A stretch of DNA of 64,000 nt from Myrica gale (GCA_963930655.1 OZ005605.1:18483501-18547500), one strand, 5' to 3'; positions 35,890 to 48,489 are shown, counted from the first letter of the stretch. The notes: generated from the letters alone by a model not told the origin. Program-made: numbers and translations.

Positions 35890-37880
35890 AGTTCGCCACG
35901 AGTTGGAGAACAAAAGAGAAATAGGGATAGGGAACGAAAGAGGGAAAGAAATCGGTTCGGTCAGAGGCGGTGAATTTGGCAGAAACGTGGAGCTGTTTAT
36001 TATGTGGGCGATGTTCGTGTGTAAGTACACTGTGTACCAGAAGGATGCGGAACATTCCTCTAGCCAATACGATGCAAGTATTTGGTTGAAAAATAAAGTC
36101 AAAACTACAAAGTTTCTGACTTTCTGTTTTGTTGGTGGTCTGCCTCGCATGTTGTAGTATGCTTGTGCATATGTCAGCCGATGAGGCACGTGCCCACCAC
36201 GGTCCACCAGTCAAGCTTAACTAATGTGATTATGACTAACCCCAACTCACTAACTACCCATATCAACCATGTTAACCATTGCCGACAGACGGCAAAGATG
36301 TATCTAACGAGCCAGCAGCGTTTTCGGCATAATGATTATTTGGAGCTTATTTTTCCTAACAAATAATCAAACAGCTTAATTGGCCCGGTAATTATTGAAT
36401 GTCAAAATAAAGGAAGTTTAAACTATACACCTTTTAATTAGTTACATTTTTATAATTTGTATTTCGATACATTGTATTTTACCAATAAATTTACACTGTT
36501 CATGCATAATAATATCTCATCGTTAAAAAAATTAAAAAATATATATTGACCATGTGTACGTCTGAAATGTCAAAGTCTAATATGAGATATAAAGTGTAAA
36601 TATATTGATAATTAGAGCCAAATGTGTCGAATTTGAGGGTACAAATTACAGATTGACTCTAAGCTAGAATTTAATAGCAATACCGATTGATCAAATCCAC
36701 CAATGATTATTCACTTGTTAAAGCGACTTCCTTTCAAATTAGCGATCGGTCAGATTCATCGAATAAATGCAAGGTTTACAATCTATTACATCGCCCATCA
36801 CTTGGACCGTTTTAATAAGCTTTGCTAATTCCATCATTTCTATTCGCGTTGCGCTTAAGATACCAAAATCGGAATAGAATCAACTAATAGCGTTACGTAT
36901 AAAGATACAAAAATCCAAATGGAATAAGCAAAATCTCATATATGTGGACAAAAAAAGGGGACAATGGTTGCGTGATGATTAGAATAAAAGATAAATCAAT
37001 ATAGACAAAAATTCTCTATAATTATGTTTTTTAACTGCACCTTAAGTAAAAGACTGACACAATAGGTAAATTTATTGTAAAGCTTACACTATTCTGAAAC
37101 TTTACACATGTATTATTAAAACAATATAGAATTCAACTGTTGTGTGCGTGTCTCTCTCTCAAAATATTTCAAAAGTATGTTGATGCTAAAATATTTTTTT
37201 GTTGATACATAGATTCTAAAAATTCATTCACATAAAAGAAGTTTTTTTTTAAACCTCGCCTTTAACTTATAAGATCAATGTTACTCTAAGAGTCTGAACT
37301 ATTAAATTCATCATATATAGACTCAAAATTATTAAAATTCATCGATTTGTATCTTCATATAAGATCTTAACTGTCAAAATTGTATCGCATTACTTATTTA
37401 TAACTCGTAGCACCGTTTTTATTGTTGGATCATGGACCTGTAGTTCAGGGACGACATCGGAGGTTTTGGTTCGTAGAACACGGGAGTATAGAGCTTTTGT
37501 AATGTTACGGAATATGGACTAAGAAAACGGGTCGATGTTTGAAAATTTGTTGTCGTGGCTCGTGAAAATTCACGAGTCAAAGAGGTAATTCGACTAATTT
37601 CTTACTCTGTGGATTGTGACAAAGGAAAAAGGAACCAGAAAACAAATGAAAGGACAAGAATATGATGGGAATCAGTATGACAAAACAAACGCAAAAAGAT
37701 AAAACACTCTCACCAAATCTGTCAACCCTTTTCGACAATCCTACAAATTGGACAGGTATCATTTCACATCCACATCCATTCACGTCTTCTTGATGATTTT
37801 CTTGCTTGCATCTTTGTTCCGGATAGACTCATTCAAGAAAAATCTTGCACTCAATGAAAATTAAAAAAAAAAAGAAAAGA
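35890..37880. other. NAR1 upstream region and AT-rich spacer
   Basis: Open frames on both strands at 35866-36214 overlap one another and match nothing; they lie in the probable NAR1 promoter. Beyond 36400 the sequence is AT-rich with nothing recognisable. Confidence 0.4.
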
Positions 37881-37883
37881 AAG

Positions 37884-40316
37884 GGATTAGCTGTCATCAA
37901 ATTAGACATGAAAAAAGCTTATGATAAGCTTGAATGAAAATTTCTTTTGCATGTCCTAAAGCGTTTCGGTTTTGCTGCACATTGGATTAAGTTGATTGAG
38001 CAATGTATTTCTACAGTGTCATTCTCTCTCCTGCTTAATGGCTGCCCTTATGGGTTTTTTATTTCACAGCGCGACTTACGGCAAGGGGATCCTTTATCCC
38101 ATTTCTTGTTCATAATTGTTGCTGAAGTTTTAACACGTCTCATCCAGCAAGCTGAATCTCAGGGCATTCTTCATAGTAGACAAGTGACTAGATCAACACC
38201 CTCAATCTCTCACCTTAGTTTGCTGATGATATCTTAATTTTTTGTAGAGCAAATGGGCAAGAGGCTATGGCAATTAAAGAGATTCTGGGGAGATATACTA
38301 AATGGTATGACCAATTAGTCAATTTCTCTAAATCTTCTATCTATTGTAGTCCTAACACTCACCCGGATATTCTTGCCTCTATGAAAAATATTTTACAGCT
38401 CAAAACCATGACTGCTACAAGCAAATACTTAGGCCTTCCTCTGTTCATTGGCAAATCTAAAACACAAGCCTTCGCTGAGGTGAAAGACAAGGTGCTTCAA
38501 AAAATAGAGGGGTGGAAGGCAAAGACTTTGTCTCAAGATGGGCGAACCACGCTAATAAAGGTGGTGGCCAATGCTCTTCCTCAATATTGCATGTCCACAT
38601 TTTTGTTACTTAAAGGCTGGTGTGATACCATCGACAAGCTCCTAAAAAAATTTTGGTGGAGTTTGCCCACTCAACAAGACCGTCATTTTACTCCTAAAGC
38701 TTGGAGTGTACTCTGTTTACCAAAAGAGCATGGTGGACTTGGCATTAGAATGGCATATGAAGTCAATCGGGCCTTAGTTTCCAAACTTGCTTGGTTGATT
38801 GAAACACAGCCAACAGCTCTTTGGGTGAATTTAGTAAAAGCCAAATATTGCAGACATTGTGATTTTATGAATATTGGAGCTGGTGCTAATTGTTCTTGGG
38901 TTTGACGTGGTATTCTCAGCACCCGTGATATTATTCGTGCATGGAAATGTATTCTCCCTAAGTGTGGCCAGACTGTTTCTATTAGAGATGATGCATGACT
39001 CCCCACTCATCCTAATCGAAGGCCAATATGGCCACATGATGATCACAGGCTTCAAGTGGTGGCTGATCTGGTCAACCCTTTGTTGGGCCTATGGGATCAC
39101 AATCTAATCCGATCAGCCTTTGATGATGAATCAACAAGGTGTATATTGCAATTACCAGTCCCGAGACCTGATGGTCAGGAACAGATCATTCTGGCACCTG
39201 ATGCTCATGGTAAGTTTTCTATCGAGTCCATTATTTATCAAAGACAAATGAGGCGATGTCCTATGCATTTATCATCTCGGGATCCATTATGGCCACACTT
39301 ATGGAAATTCAATGTGCAAGATCGACTGAAACTGCTGCTTTGGAGGATTGCATCTAATGCCCTCCATCTTAAAGGTATGCTAGCTACTACATCTAATGAG
39401 CTTGTGGCTATGTGGGCCCCGTGCCCCTTGTGTTTAGAGGGTTTTGAAAATCCAATTCATTTGTTTGCCAAATGCCCTGTTGCTATTATGCTTTGGAGAC
39501 AATAAGCTAGGCCGATTGATATTATATGCCTAAATTGTAGCTCTCTTAAGGCTCTAGTTGAATACTTTATTTTGGATGCAACTAAAATACTTATTAAGCC
39601 GCAGGAACATAGAGCTACTGCCATAAATGCAGCCATTACTCTGGATGTAATTTGGAAGGCAAGAAATGGAGTGGTGCACCGAAAAGGAACCGGTGCTGAT
39701 TTCTAAATTGATTAAAGATATTCATGCTCGAGTTAAGGATCATGTGTTGGCATGGAATCAAGTGACAAATATAGCAAAACTGTTTGGAAAGCTCCTGAAC
39801 TGGGTTGGTTGAAGATTAATACAGATGTGACAATTAGGTCTCATGGGTCTTTCACAGCAATGTCTTGTAGAGACACTCATAGTTCCCTATGCTATGTTAG
39901 TACAAAACATATTGATGTTGCGGACCCTTTGCTGGGAGAAGCATATGCAGTGTTGACTGCAATGAAGCAGGCCTCGAATAAGGATTGGATAAAGGTCTCT
40001 TTTGAATGTGATTCATTAATACTTTGCAATGCGGTTCATGTTCTATTTGGCACATTGCAGAGTATGTTGCACAGATTCAAGACTTACTGAGTCAATACAA
40101 ATTCTGGCAACTTAAGTGGATTTCAAGGATAACTAACAGGATGACGCATCTTTTGCAAAATGGGCTGCTGAAGAGCTTATTTTGGGCACCGCCTCATTAG
40201 ACAGAATCCCTCCTTCTATTACTCAGTGTTACTGTAGCTCTTTTGCTACCTGGCCTGAACTTATCTCGGTTTCCTTTGGAAACATGACTAAGAAAAAAAG
40301 AAAGAAAGCAAAATAG
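37884..40316 (+). mobile_element. 5'-truncated, inactive LINE (RT, zf-RVT, RNase H)
   Basis: Starts inside the reverse transcriptase (VIKLDMKKAYDKLE). It continues through RQGDPLSHFLFIIVAEVL, the FADD active site (38219-38230), and the thumb region (TSKYLGLPLFIGKSK, GRTTLIKVVANALPQY). Then comes a zinc-binding zf-RVT module (CPLCLEGFENPIHLFAKC, about 39420-39475) and an RNase H domain (WLKINTDVT, GEAYAVLTAM, FECDSLI). It ends in A-rich sequence near 40288-40316. Lesions: W to TGA after YDKLE (37934), a frameshift before FADD, stops after CSWV and in the linker at about 39000. 5' truncation plus an A-rich tail is the normal fate of LINE insertions. A-rich flanks on both sides could be the target duplication but cannot be defined. 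Confidence 0.9.
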
Positions 40317-41364
40317 CAGAGTATGAGGGAGAAGGCGCAGACAATAATGGCAGCTAGTCGTACGTTTTACTGTCCTTGGCCTGACTACAGAGGTTATCTC
40401 CTAGTTGACGCAAATGTTAAACTCATTACTAGTCGGTCATTGCTCATACTTTTGGTTTGATTTAACCAAAACTCCCCAACACAAATGAGTTTATGTGCAA
40501 ACCCGGCCTAAAATTATTGCAGTATTCCAAGAGTCATGAGGCCTACTTTTCATAAGCACCACACAGAGTAGGCATCCAAATTACAAAACCATTTGGCTAG
40601 AGAGTAGTGCTAAGGTTAATTTAGCTACATAAGACATCTTTTAAAACCTACCACCTCGCACTGCTCTTGCCTTTGTTCCCACCATACAAGCGGAAGAGGC
40701 TGAAAGCAGACATACAAGATAGGACCACCATGCTAAGGCTAACTAATACTGCACTCGCAATCCCCTCTCCCACTTGGTTGCAGAACTTCCCATACATGTT
40801 GCATATCTTCATCCACTGCACTTCTTGCTGCCCCAACTTTGCAAACACTGCTGATTGCGCAGCAGCAGCCACTGCTGCCAAAGTCACATATGCCATTACC
40901 TGCCAAAACAAGTTGATATATAGAGATGAAACACAATAATACGATCTTGCTATTTTCGCTTTTTTTTTTCCGTGTCCACATGGACAAAGAAATGCATATT
41001 TCAAATTCTAACGAACACTAATCTACATGATAGAATCAAATTAATCTGAGTTGACAGTCCGATAAGCACGTATCAAGGTCATGGGTCACGAGGCAATACT
41101 ATGCGAACTAGCACTGTTATGTTAAACTTCCAGATCCTTATTAGTTCTAGCAATCTAGATACGAATTAACCTTGCCTACAAAGCACTACCAACATTTTCA
41201 AATGGGTCCCACAAAAGACAAAAATAAAGAGAAAATAGTTTTTTTTTATAAGTAAAGAGACAAAATAGTAATAGTAGGGAGGTCCAAAAACAATGTTGTA
41301 GAGATACTAGCCCCTAGGCTGCTCTTGCTGCAGTCAAGATATACAGATCATGATCTTTTCCAAT

Positions 41365-41530
41365 ACTTTGTCCGAAGTGTACTACGCAATTCGAAAAGAG
41401 ACAGACACAACAGGTAGATCCCACACTATTTAATGTTACCCTTCCAAAGTTTCGGGCAGTGTGGATCCTACATTGAGGTCCACATGTTGTATTTCTCTCT
41501 CCGAATTACACGGTGCAGTTCAAGCAAGGT
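41365..41530. repeat. Inverted repeat related to the 51.8-kb tandem array
   Basis: Contains GAGACAGACACAACAGGTAG, CCCACACTATTTAATGTT and, on the opposite strand, GTGGACCTCAATGTAGGATC and CCGAAACTTTGG. The same words, in the same order, make up the tandem unit at 51797-52190. It lies in CASPL intron 2. Confidence 0.55.
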
Positions 41531-42298
41531 ATTGCAGAGGATCCTGATCCATAATATACAATGCAAAACAGTTGTTAACAAGCATTTATGAATCACATTC
41601 TCTTGCAGCATGTAAAGTCGTGGATTATTAATCTTGACAATAGAAGAGAAGGTTCACAGCTGCTTCTCATCACCGAGTCAAGTCTATCAAGTCTATCAAA
41701 GACCGTAAGTATTGCAAAATTTTCTTTTAGATGGAAGTATATATACCAAAGACCGTTCGTTTCACATTTTGAAATGTCACATAAGCAAAAATCCCCACCA
41801 GTTCTGGTCATATTTGGGGTTAATTGCTTAGGAACAGTATATAGATGGCTTGGTTATCCCGGGTTTATCTTCATTACTCATATCACTACTGAGCCAATTG
41901 CACATAACGAGATCATCTGGAGAACAGTACACAAAATCTATAGGGAGACATCAAAAGAGTCTGATGAGATGCTCAGACGATCACGTTTGGCCTTTTTGTG
42001 CTGATATTTATCTTAAGGACATCTCCCTGAATGTAAGAATTAATGGGCTCTAGCAATGGTTATGAAAACAGATGTGCAGGGATGGTCTGAGTGAGAATGC
42101 AAACTACGGTATTCTGGTTGGAAATGGTGTATATGTAACAGGTTTAGACATTTGTTGAATCCTTGTCATAGCATAAATAGAAAACATGTAGTTTAAATAA
42201 CTGGTGAGAGCTACATGAATCGGATCCGTTATTGTACCAGAGAGCAACAATCATTTCATCCAACACTAGTATTCTTTATTTTCTTATGATGATGTCAG

Positions 42299-42863
42299 TG
42301 TTAGAATTATATGCCCTCGATAACCAAATTGATTAATTCGGTCCTAATATCTCATATGGAATATAGTATGGTGGAAGGAATTAATTGTATGTAAAAGGGA
42401 CATATTTGCAATAATCTTAAATTTCAGGGGTCAATTACAATATGTTGATGGACTTGATTGTAATTAGTAGAAGCCCTAATTGTATTAGAAGAAGAGTTCT
42501 TCAGTGTTATCCTACGGCTGGAATTTGAGATCCCTAAGGATCCTATGTCTCATACTCTTTCTAGGGTTTTTCCAAGGCCTATAAATATAATTGTTATATT
42601 CAAGGGGTTAGCCATCAGAACCTATTAGGAAAATCCCAATAACGAAAGAGTGACATAAATCCCTTAGGAGGCAACACATCTGAGTTGCTGTTCTGAATTG
42701 CTGGAGCTTTGGATTGGATCGTAAAGCGGCTTAAGGTTTGTAGATTCCTAAATTCCCGTGTCAGATATGGAATCGAATCCGAAATTGTAATCATAAATCC
42801 TGGATGATGTTTTGTTGAAAACATGTTGTTTGTTTATAGTTTAATTCCGCATATAAACTATCA
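42299..42863 (+). mobile_element. Solo Ty1/Copia LTR, 565 bp
   Basis: Begins TGTTAGAATTATATGCCC and ends ATAAACTATCA, flanked by a perfect 5-bp duplication GTCAG (42294-42298 and 42864-42868). A TATA box (CTATAAATATA, about 42579) follows a ferritin-like promoter layout typical of LTRs. No internal retroelement sequence, so the element was reduced to one LTR by recombination. Located in intron 2 of the CASP-like gene. Confidence 0.85.
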
Positions 42864-44058
42864 GTCAGAACACCTCACGATTGGTAAATATCGTTGTGCT
42901 ATTAGCACGAGATCAAGGACCAAAACCTTCCAATTTACTTTTTTTTAAAGTGTATTCCAATCTTCAATTTGGTTCAAGAAATAAGAAGGGAAAAAAAGAC
43001 AGTTTTTAAGCATCTTAAATTCATCATCTAGCCTCACCTATTATGAAAACAATGGAACACTACGTAACCAGGCAACATAAATTTGTTGCGATATTCACTT
43101 CTCAAATCATCCCAATAAGTTAAATAAGACATCACATTTGCCCAAAATCTTCAGTTAATACATGTTACAGCTACTACAATGATGAAACCACCAACTTAAT
43201 ATGCAGTATAAATCCACAGGGATTTTATGTTTTTGGGTAATTGTAAATACAGAGTAACAGAGGCTTCACTGTCCTCTCAAAAGGGAAAAGGAAAGAGCTA
43301 ATCTTAGACACCCCAAACAAACCAAATGCCACATTCCATTACACCTGGTTTGAGGAACATTTGGACGGTTCGAAGCCTTTGCCCGTATATGCTGTTTATC
43401 GACATGGATCATGGGTGCACTTAACGCCTATTTATAAAAGATGATGATATCAATGTCTACGGTAAAACAAAATCGGCGGCGGTGGCCCCAAGCTTCTCAT
43501 ACATGGCTTGTGAAAAAGAGAGAGAAGATAAAATATGCAGTGAAGATTTTTCTTTTGGTTAAGTAAAAGGGTAGTAACTTAAGTCTAGAATGCAATGTAC
43601 CTGATCACCAGAGAAGATGGCCCAAGCTAAGGGCATACTGAATAGCACATTTCCCCTAACCATGCTCACAGCACATCTCAAGATCTGCATCAACAAGTAG
43701 GCTGCAGCTATCCCATTTGCAATCACCAAAAACCTGCACGGTGATGCATAACAAGAATTGAACCAAGGAACAATTAGGACCATAGTGTAGCAAACCCTAA
43801 AAGAGAGGGGGTGGGGAAGGGGTCTGATATCTTACACAAGAGCTTTCATGTCTGTAAATCTAGCTTTCTTCTGAATTGTGAAGATTTCTTTGACCTGGGT
43901 ATCAGTACCCACAAGAACAGCTGCAAGAACTCCTAGACCACAAATCACGCACATAGTACCAGCTCTGCCACCCGCACCCAGCGATCAATAACTTTCACAT
44001 TTGGGCTATGATAAACGGGGACATTCCCGGGACTAACACCCACACCCAAATAACTCAT

Positions 44059-45400
44059 CCTTCCCCAGACCCACACTCAGAAGAGAAGGAAAAAGAGAAA
44101 GAGCCAGCCCTCACACAAAACAACCAAGCACAGTACACAAACATCAACGGGAAAGTTACACTACTTATAAACACAAACTCAAGCACAATTTTTCCTTCCC
44201 TTTTTTCTCCCTTTTCAGCTCCTTTAATATTTGGTTTGGTGCCGGCCTTACTGCAGGCTGTGCCCTGCGAAGCGGTCAAAGCTAGATACTGTAGAAATGC
44301 ATTAGTTGAATAGACATAGGGCACCTCATCCTACCTTAAGTGGCATTCAATGTGAATGGGACTTGATCTCATATGTTTATTTCTCGTTTTTTCAAAAACT
44401 TTTTTTTCCCTGGAAATCAAGAAAATTTTTGGTCTGTTTTGTTTTTTGTTTTTATGGTTTTTCTGAGCATCAAGTACTACTTGCCACTTGGTTTACAGAG
44501 AAAATGGTAGACTAAGAGCTTCAGAGGGCCTTTTCCATTTTTCTATTAAAAGGCAATTGTGTCCCAAGGAAGCGTCAAAAACAGATGTGAAGTGCCTTAA
44601 ATCTTCTCATTGAACGGAGCTGTTGGTGGTATTTATGATGTCCCATTTATTTCGCACGATGAACAGACCATTCCAGAAAGGACAAACCAAAAAGTTTGAT
44701 TTAGTTCCTTGAAAGACAAAACAAAAGCGATAGCCATAAGGACCAAAGCTGATGGAGTAATGATTAAAGTGGTCATTTTTGTTGATTTGCTCTTTGTGGA
44801 GGGCTATTCGGGGGTAGGTTTGAGTTTGTGTTCAAATGTTAGCAATGATGAAATGAACCACTGTCCCACAGTCCCCTTCGTAACTCGCTCCGTGAGCCAC
44901 GCGGGTTCCTCAACAGTGGCAAAGTATAAAATGGGTTCAACGAAATCCCCGTTTGGTGGACACAACACAGTCTCACACACTGTGATATAGTGAATGTACA
45001 AAGCACTATGCTTATGTAATTATTACATAACAGACTGCCTTAAATCAATCATGAAGAGCAAAACTATGCTCCAATTCAACTTCTTAATCACTCTGCTCAG
45101 AGAAAACACTCATTAATTGGTAAACTAAACAAGTCCTGTTCAGCAATTTGCTAGTTATGGTTTATTCTTAAGATGTATATAACATGTTCCAATCCCCATA
45201 AACAATAAAACGATGTGGGAATTTTTTGAACACAAATCGGGAACATTTATAGATAGATATACCGCAGTAGTATTTTACATGTTATCCATAATTTATTGGT
45301 AGGTATTCCATTAAGCATTCGAATAAGGTTTTTTTTGCCCAAAAGTATTCAATTTGCTCCTTTCGAAAGTAATTTGCTCCTTTCTTTTTTATTCAATTTG
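44059..45400. other. CASPL upstream region and spacer
   Basis: No recognisable gene. The frames at 44008-44324 overlap CASPL exon 1 and its leader in other frames. Confidence 0.4.
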
Positions 45401-45562
45401 CTCCCAAGTTGCTCTTCTTGAATGTCGACAGAACAAAAAGTTGGGATATTTTGTAAGCCACCTTTCGAAAGTAACAGTGGGAGTAGCATCTTGCATGTAA
45501 GGTCGCTTACAAAATATCCCAATTTTTTGTTCTGAGCACATTCAAGAAGAGCAACTTGGGAG
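45401..45562. repeat. Near-perfect 58-bp inverted repeat (hairpin)
   Basis: Arm 1 (45401-45458) starts CTCCCAAGTTGCTCTTCTTG and ends TTGGGATATTTTGTAAGC. Arm 2 (45505-45562) is its reverse complement with about four mismatches. Loop of 46 nt. A transcript would form a 58-bp stem. The loop repeats a CCTTTCGAAAGTAA word that also occurs just before arm 1 (about 45359). Confidence 0.85.
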
Positions 45563-47500
45563 GCGTGTTGGGTTGACAGAGATAGCAAGGGATTGATAGA
45601 AACAAGGGAGAATTCATTGAGTTGGGGGATCGCAGCCGGTCACTGTCAAGCTGGCCTTACTTTAAGGGCGATCCTTTGCATGCGAGCAATACGATAGCAT
45701 TGCGTTGGTTTGATCTCCATGCACTGCTATCAATGAATGCGAAAGTGATACTTCCTCGCTTCTTTTATTGCATCAGATAAATGATACACATCTACAGTAT
45801 GTCTATACATTAATACATACCTATATAATGTGTGTATGAGATACCAATACATTATTATTCTTTCTCACCAAACAAAAGGATCTATTTTCTTTTCAATTAG
45901 CGTTGCACTTTGGTCTACTTGTGCAAACCACCCAATGGCAGAAAATGCTCGCAGGAATAACATACGTAGAAGCAGGAACGTCGGGACAAAATCAGGATTG
46001 AATCTTTGAGAGGCTAATTACATTTCTGTAAGGATTTTTGGAGAGCTAGGGGCCATAGCCTCCATCGGCTCCCTGTAGCTCCGTCCTTTTGTAGAAGGTT
46101 TCCAATCATATGCATAATGAATAAAGGTCATGGAAATGTCCGACAATGTTGAAATTCAATCATAAGAATAAAGTCTTAATAACAATATATTTAATAAGTT
46201 GTGTCGATGGTCCAAAAAAAATGAGTCAATATATTTATAGTTAAGTTGCTGATTTTTTTTCAGTTTATAACTAATTTCATCTAGAATATTGATGGAATCT
46301 ATCAATATGTTGATTTAATGATGACTATTTATTAAGATCTTATTATTAGAACCCAAACCCTTTTTCCAGCATCCTTGGACGAAAAGCTATAGCTTAAGAG
46401 CAAGAAAAGTGATGCACATAATTAGCGGCTTTCATGCAGTTCAGATCTCTGGTTTTTTTCAAGTTAGCAAAGACCCAACCTTGTTTCAGTCACAATATTG
46501 AGTCACAAGACCCCAAAATTTTAAAATCATTAAAATTATCGTAACAACTTAAATCATTAAAAGATTGGATCTCATTTTATAGCAAAATGATTTAAATTAT
46601 GTCTATCTTGTATCCTGTGTATGTATGTATTTTCTCTCCATAAAATAAGCCTTAGCATATTTAAATGAAAATGGAAGGGTGGCAATATGTTAAAATCCCC
46701 ATTAGATGAAATTGCCTATAGAACAAAGAATTTATGGTAAAAGTAACTACGAGGACAAACCAAAAACAACTAGTCTTATAATTAACTTCAAAAGTGCTAA
46801 GTGGAAGTGGGAGTTTCACTGCGATTCCTCGATGAATGCATTCAAAGGAAGTACCAAAGAAAAATAAAATCTAGTAGTCCATTTTGTTATTACATGCCAT
46901 CAAACCAATCTGTATTCTGTATTAGTGGAAACATTCCATGCTACCATTCAAGGAAGATACTCAAATCTGCATGATTTATGACCTGCCATCAAAGATGATC
47001 AAAAAAGAAAAACAAAATGGATAAGATCTACATGCAAAGCCATACAAAGAAAGAAATTAACAAGAGAAAAGGGACAACCTATTTTCGTGCCATTCCTGGA
47101 CACTCTGTTCTTAATATTCTGCTTCTATATTAATTGAATTACTCATTATATCATCTTTGACTAATTTCTAAATCAGATTACAGACCATTCAAAAGCAATT
47201 GATTTTCACATGGATTACGCCTTTAGGCACATGGACTCTCAGCCTCTGTTCCTCACATCACTGTTAAATGAATTGATAAAGGAAAGCTATGTTCATTTTG
47301 GAGCCATTCCAAAACAGGTTGTGGTCAGGAAAATGTAGAAGTGTAGAAGGTCTAAACTAATGAGCTATGATGGGGTTTCTTTTCCTTCATCTAAAAGTGT
47401 ATAAGGTCTAACTAAGATGTTAAATAGTTAAAAAAAGAGCAATACATATCTAGGCTGAAACGAGCAATATTATTATGCAGGGATTTCTTAGACATCTTAC
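45563..47500. other. Spacer with no recognised gene
   Basis: AT-rich. A short GC-richer patch at 46040-46090 (GGAGCTACAGGGAGCC on the minus strand) resembles a transposon end, but no partner was found. Confidence 0.35.
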
Positions 47501-47756
47501 TTGGGTCAAGATCTGTGATCATTGCAGCGGCATTGAAACAGCACGTAGCTCCCTTGTGCTTGAACTTCTGATAATAGTTGTTGAAGGCATAAGAGGCGTG
47601 GTCTCTTATTGTGTTTGGTAAGTAGCAAGCATTGTGTGGTTGTATTTTGCTGCAATCAGCACCTCCTCTTCCACAAGCCCAGTCGAGGGCTCGCCCTTTG
47701 CAGTTCGTCATCTGGTGTCTGCTCATCAGCTATGCACCATTCCTCATATTTCCCAT
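47501..47756 (-). pseudogene. X8-domain (CBM43) exon, frameshifted
   Basis: X8 domains bind beta-1,3-glucan (callose) and occur in plasmodesmal callose-binding proteins and in the tails of plant glucanases. The minus strand reads [17 protein letters not shown], then [38 protein letters not shown] and [10 protein letters not shown], with most of the domain's cysteines and the aromatic positions. Between LQR and ALDW there are four extra bases (about 47690-47697), breaking the frame. The exon is bounded by an acceptor (TTAG, 47757-47760) and a donor (GTAAGA, 47495-47500), but no signal-peptide exon or downstream exon was found. Decayed or truncated gene copy. Confidence 0.7.
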
Positions 47757-48080
47757 CTAACGGATCAGCAAAAAGTTTACAATTGCAACAGGAGTGCTTT
47801 CAAACAGAAACAGAATGGTGATGTATCTATGTGCAATGCGATTATTGTGTGGGGGGCAAGGATGACTCTTCCATTCCATATGCTTGCAGAGTAAGTGTCA
47901 AAAGGAGCAGCGCAAGAAGATTTCTTAGCAAAACAGACGACATTGTTCTCCAAGAAGCTGGTGCCCAGTAGCTAGCTTCAGAGACTACCAGAAACAGGAC
48001 ATTCGAATAACCACCGACATTTAGTCCTAGATGTGAAGTAACTTTGAGATTATCTCAGGGAATCTCAGCTTTGAAGAAAG

Positions 48081-48433
48081 TGTTGGAAGTCTCACATTGC
48101 TAGAAAAATTAGTCAATGTGCTCCTTATAAGGTTGTGACATCCCTCACTCTTTAAGGCGTCTTTTGGAGTTGAGTTAGGCTCACCTTTCACATATTATGT
48201 AAATTCTAATATGGTATCAGAGCAATGTTTCTAGTTTGTGGTCCACCGTCACCCGTTTCCACGTGTTGGCTTGGATGTCCTCCCGCCACACGTGAGGGGG
48301 CGTGTTGGAAGTCCCACATTGCTAAAAAAATTAGTCAATGTGCTCCTTATAAGGTTATGACATCCCTCACTCTTTAAGGCGTCTTTTAGAGTTGAGTTAG
48401 GCCCACCTTTCACGTATTATGAAAATTCTAATA
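48081..48433 (+). mobile_element. Intact TRIM (miniature LTR retrotransposon)
   Basis: Two 131-bp LTRs (48081-48211 and 48303-48433) start TGTTGGAAGTC and differ at only a handful of positions. After LTR 1 comes TGGTATCAGAGC (48212-48223), the classic initiator-Met-tRNA primer-binding site. Before LTR 2 lies a purine tract (GTGAGGGGGCG). A perfect 5-bp target duplication GAAAG flanks the whole (48076-48080 and 48434-48438). Only 91 bp of internal sequence, no coding capacity; mobilised by another element's proteins. Confidence 0.95.
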
Positions 48434-48489
48434 GAAAGTTCAGATTCTATTCTATATGCATTTCTTCGGTATTACGCAAAAGACTAGAG

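Larger units (their letters stand above)
40648..44058 (-). pseudogene. CASP-like protein (CASPL2B type), one frameshift
   Basis: Four-helix MARVEL-type membrane protein related to Casparian-strip scaffold proteins. Exon 1 43836-44058 (MSYLGVGVSPGNVPVYHS, ...GTDTQVKEIFTIQKKARF), exon 2 43601-43733 (ANGIAAAYLLMQILRC, ...LAWAIFSGDQ), exon 3 40648-40899 (VMAYVTLAAVAAAAQSAV, KICNMYGKFCNQVGEG, SAFSLFRLYGGNKG). Phases agree. Exon 1 is one base short: after VRVAELVL the frame should run to CVICGLGVLAAVLVG, but CTA-TG-TGC leaves a -1 shift near 43955, probably a lost G. Without it the product would be about 202 aa, normal for the family. Intron 2 (2.7 kb) holds a solo Copia LTR. Young pseudogene or base-call error; the rest is perfectly conserved. 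Confidence 0.87.

Noticed and set aside
35866..36214. Overlapping 84-113 codon frames on both strands upstream of NAR1
   Set aside because: They overlap each other in different frames, match nothing and sit in the likely promoter/leader.
43008..44324. Plus and minus frames around 44008-44324 as separate genes
   Set aside because: They are other frames across CASPL exon 1 and its leader.
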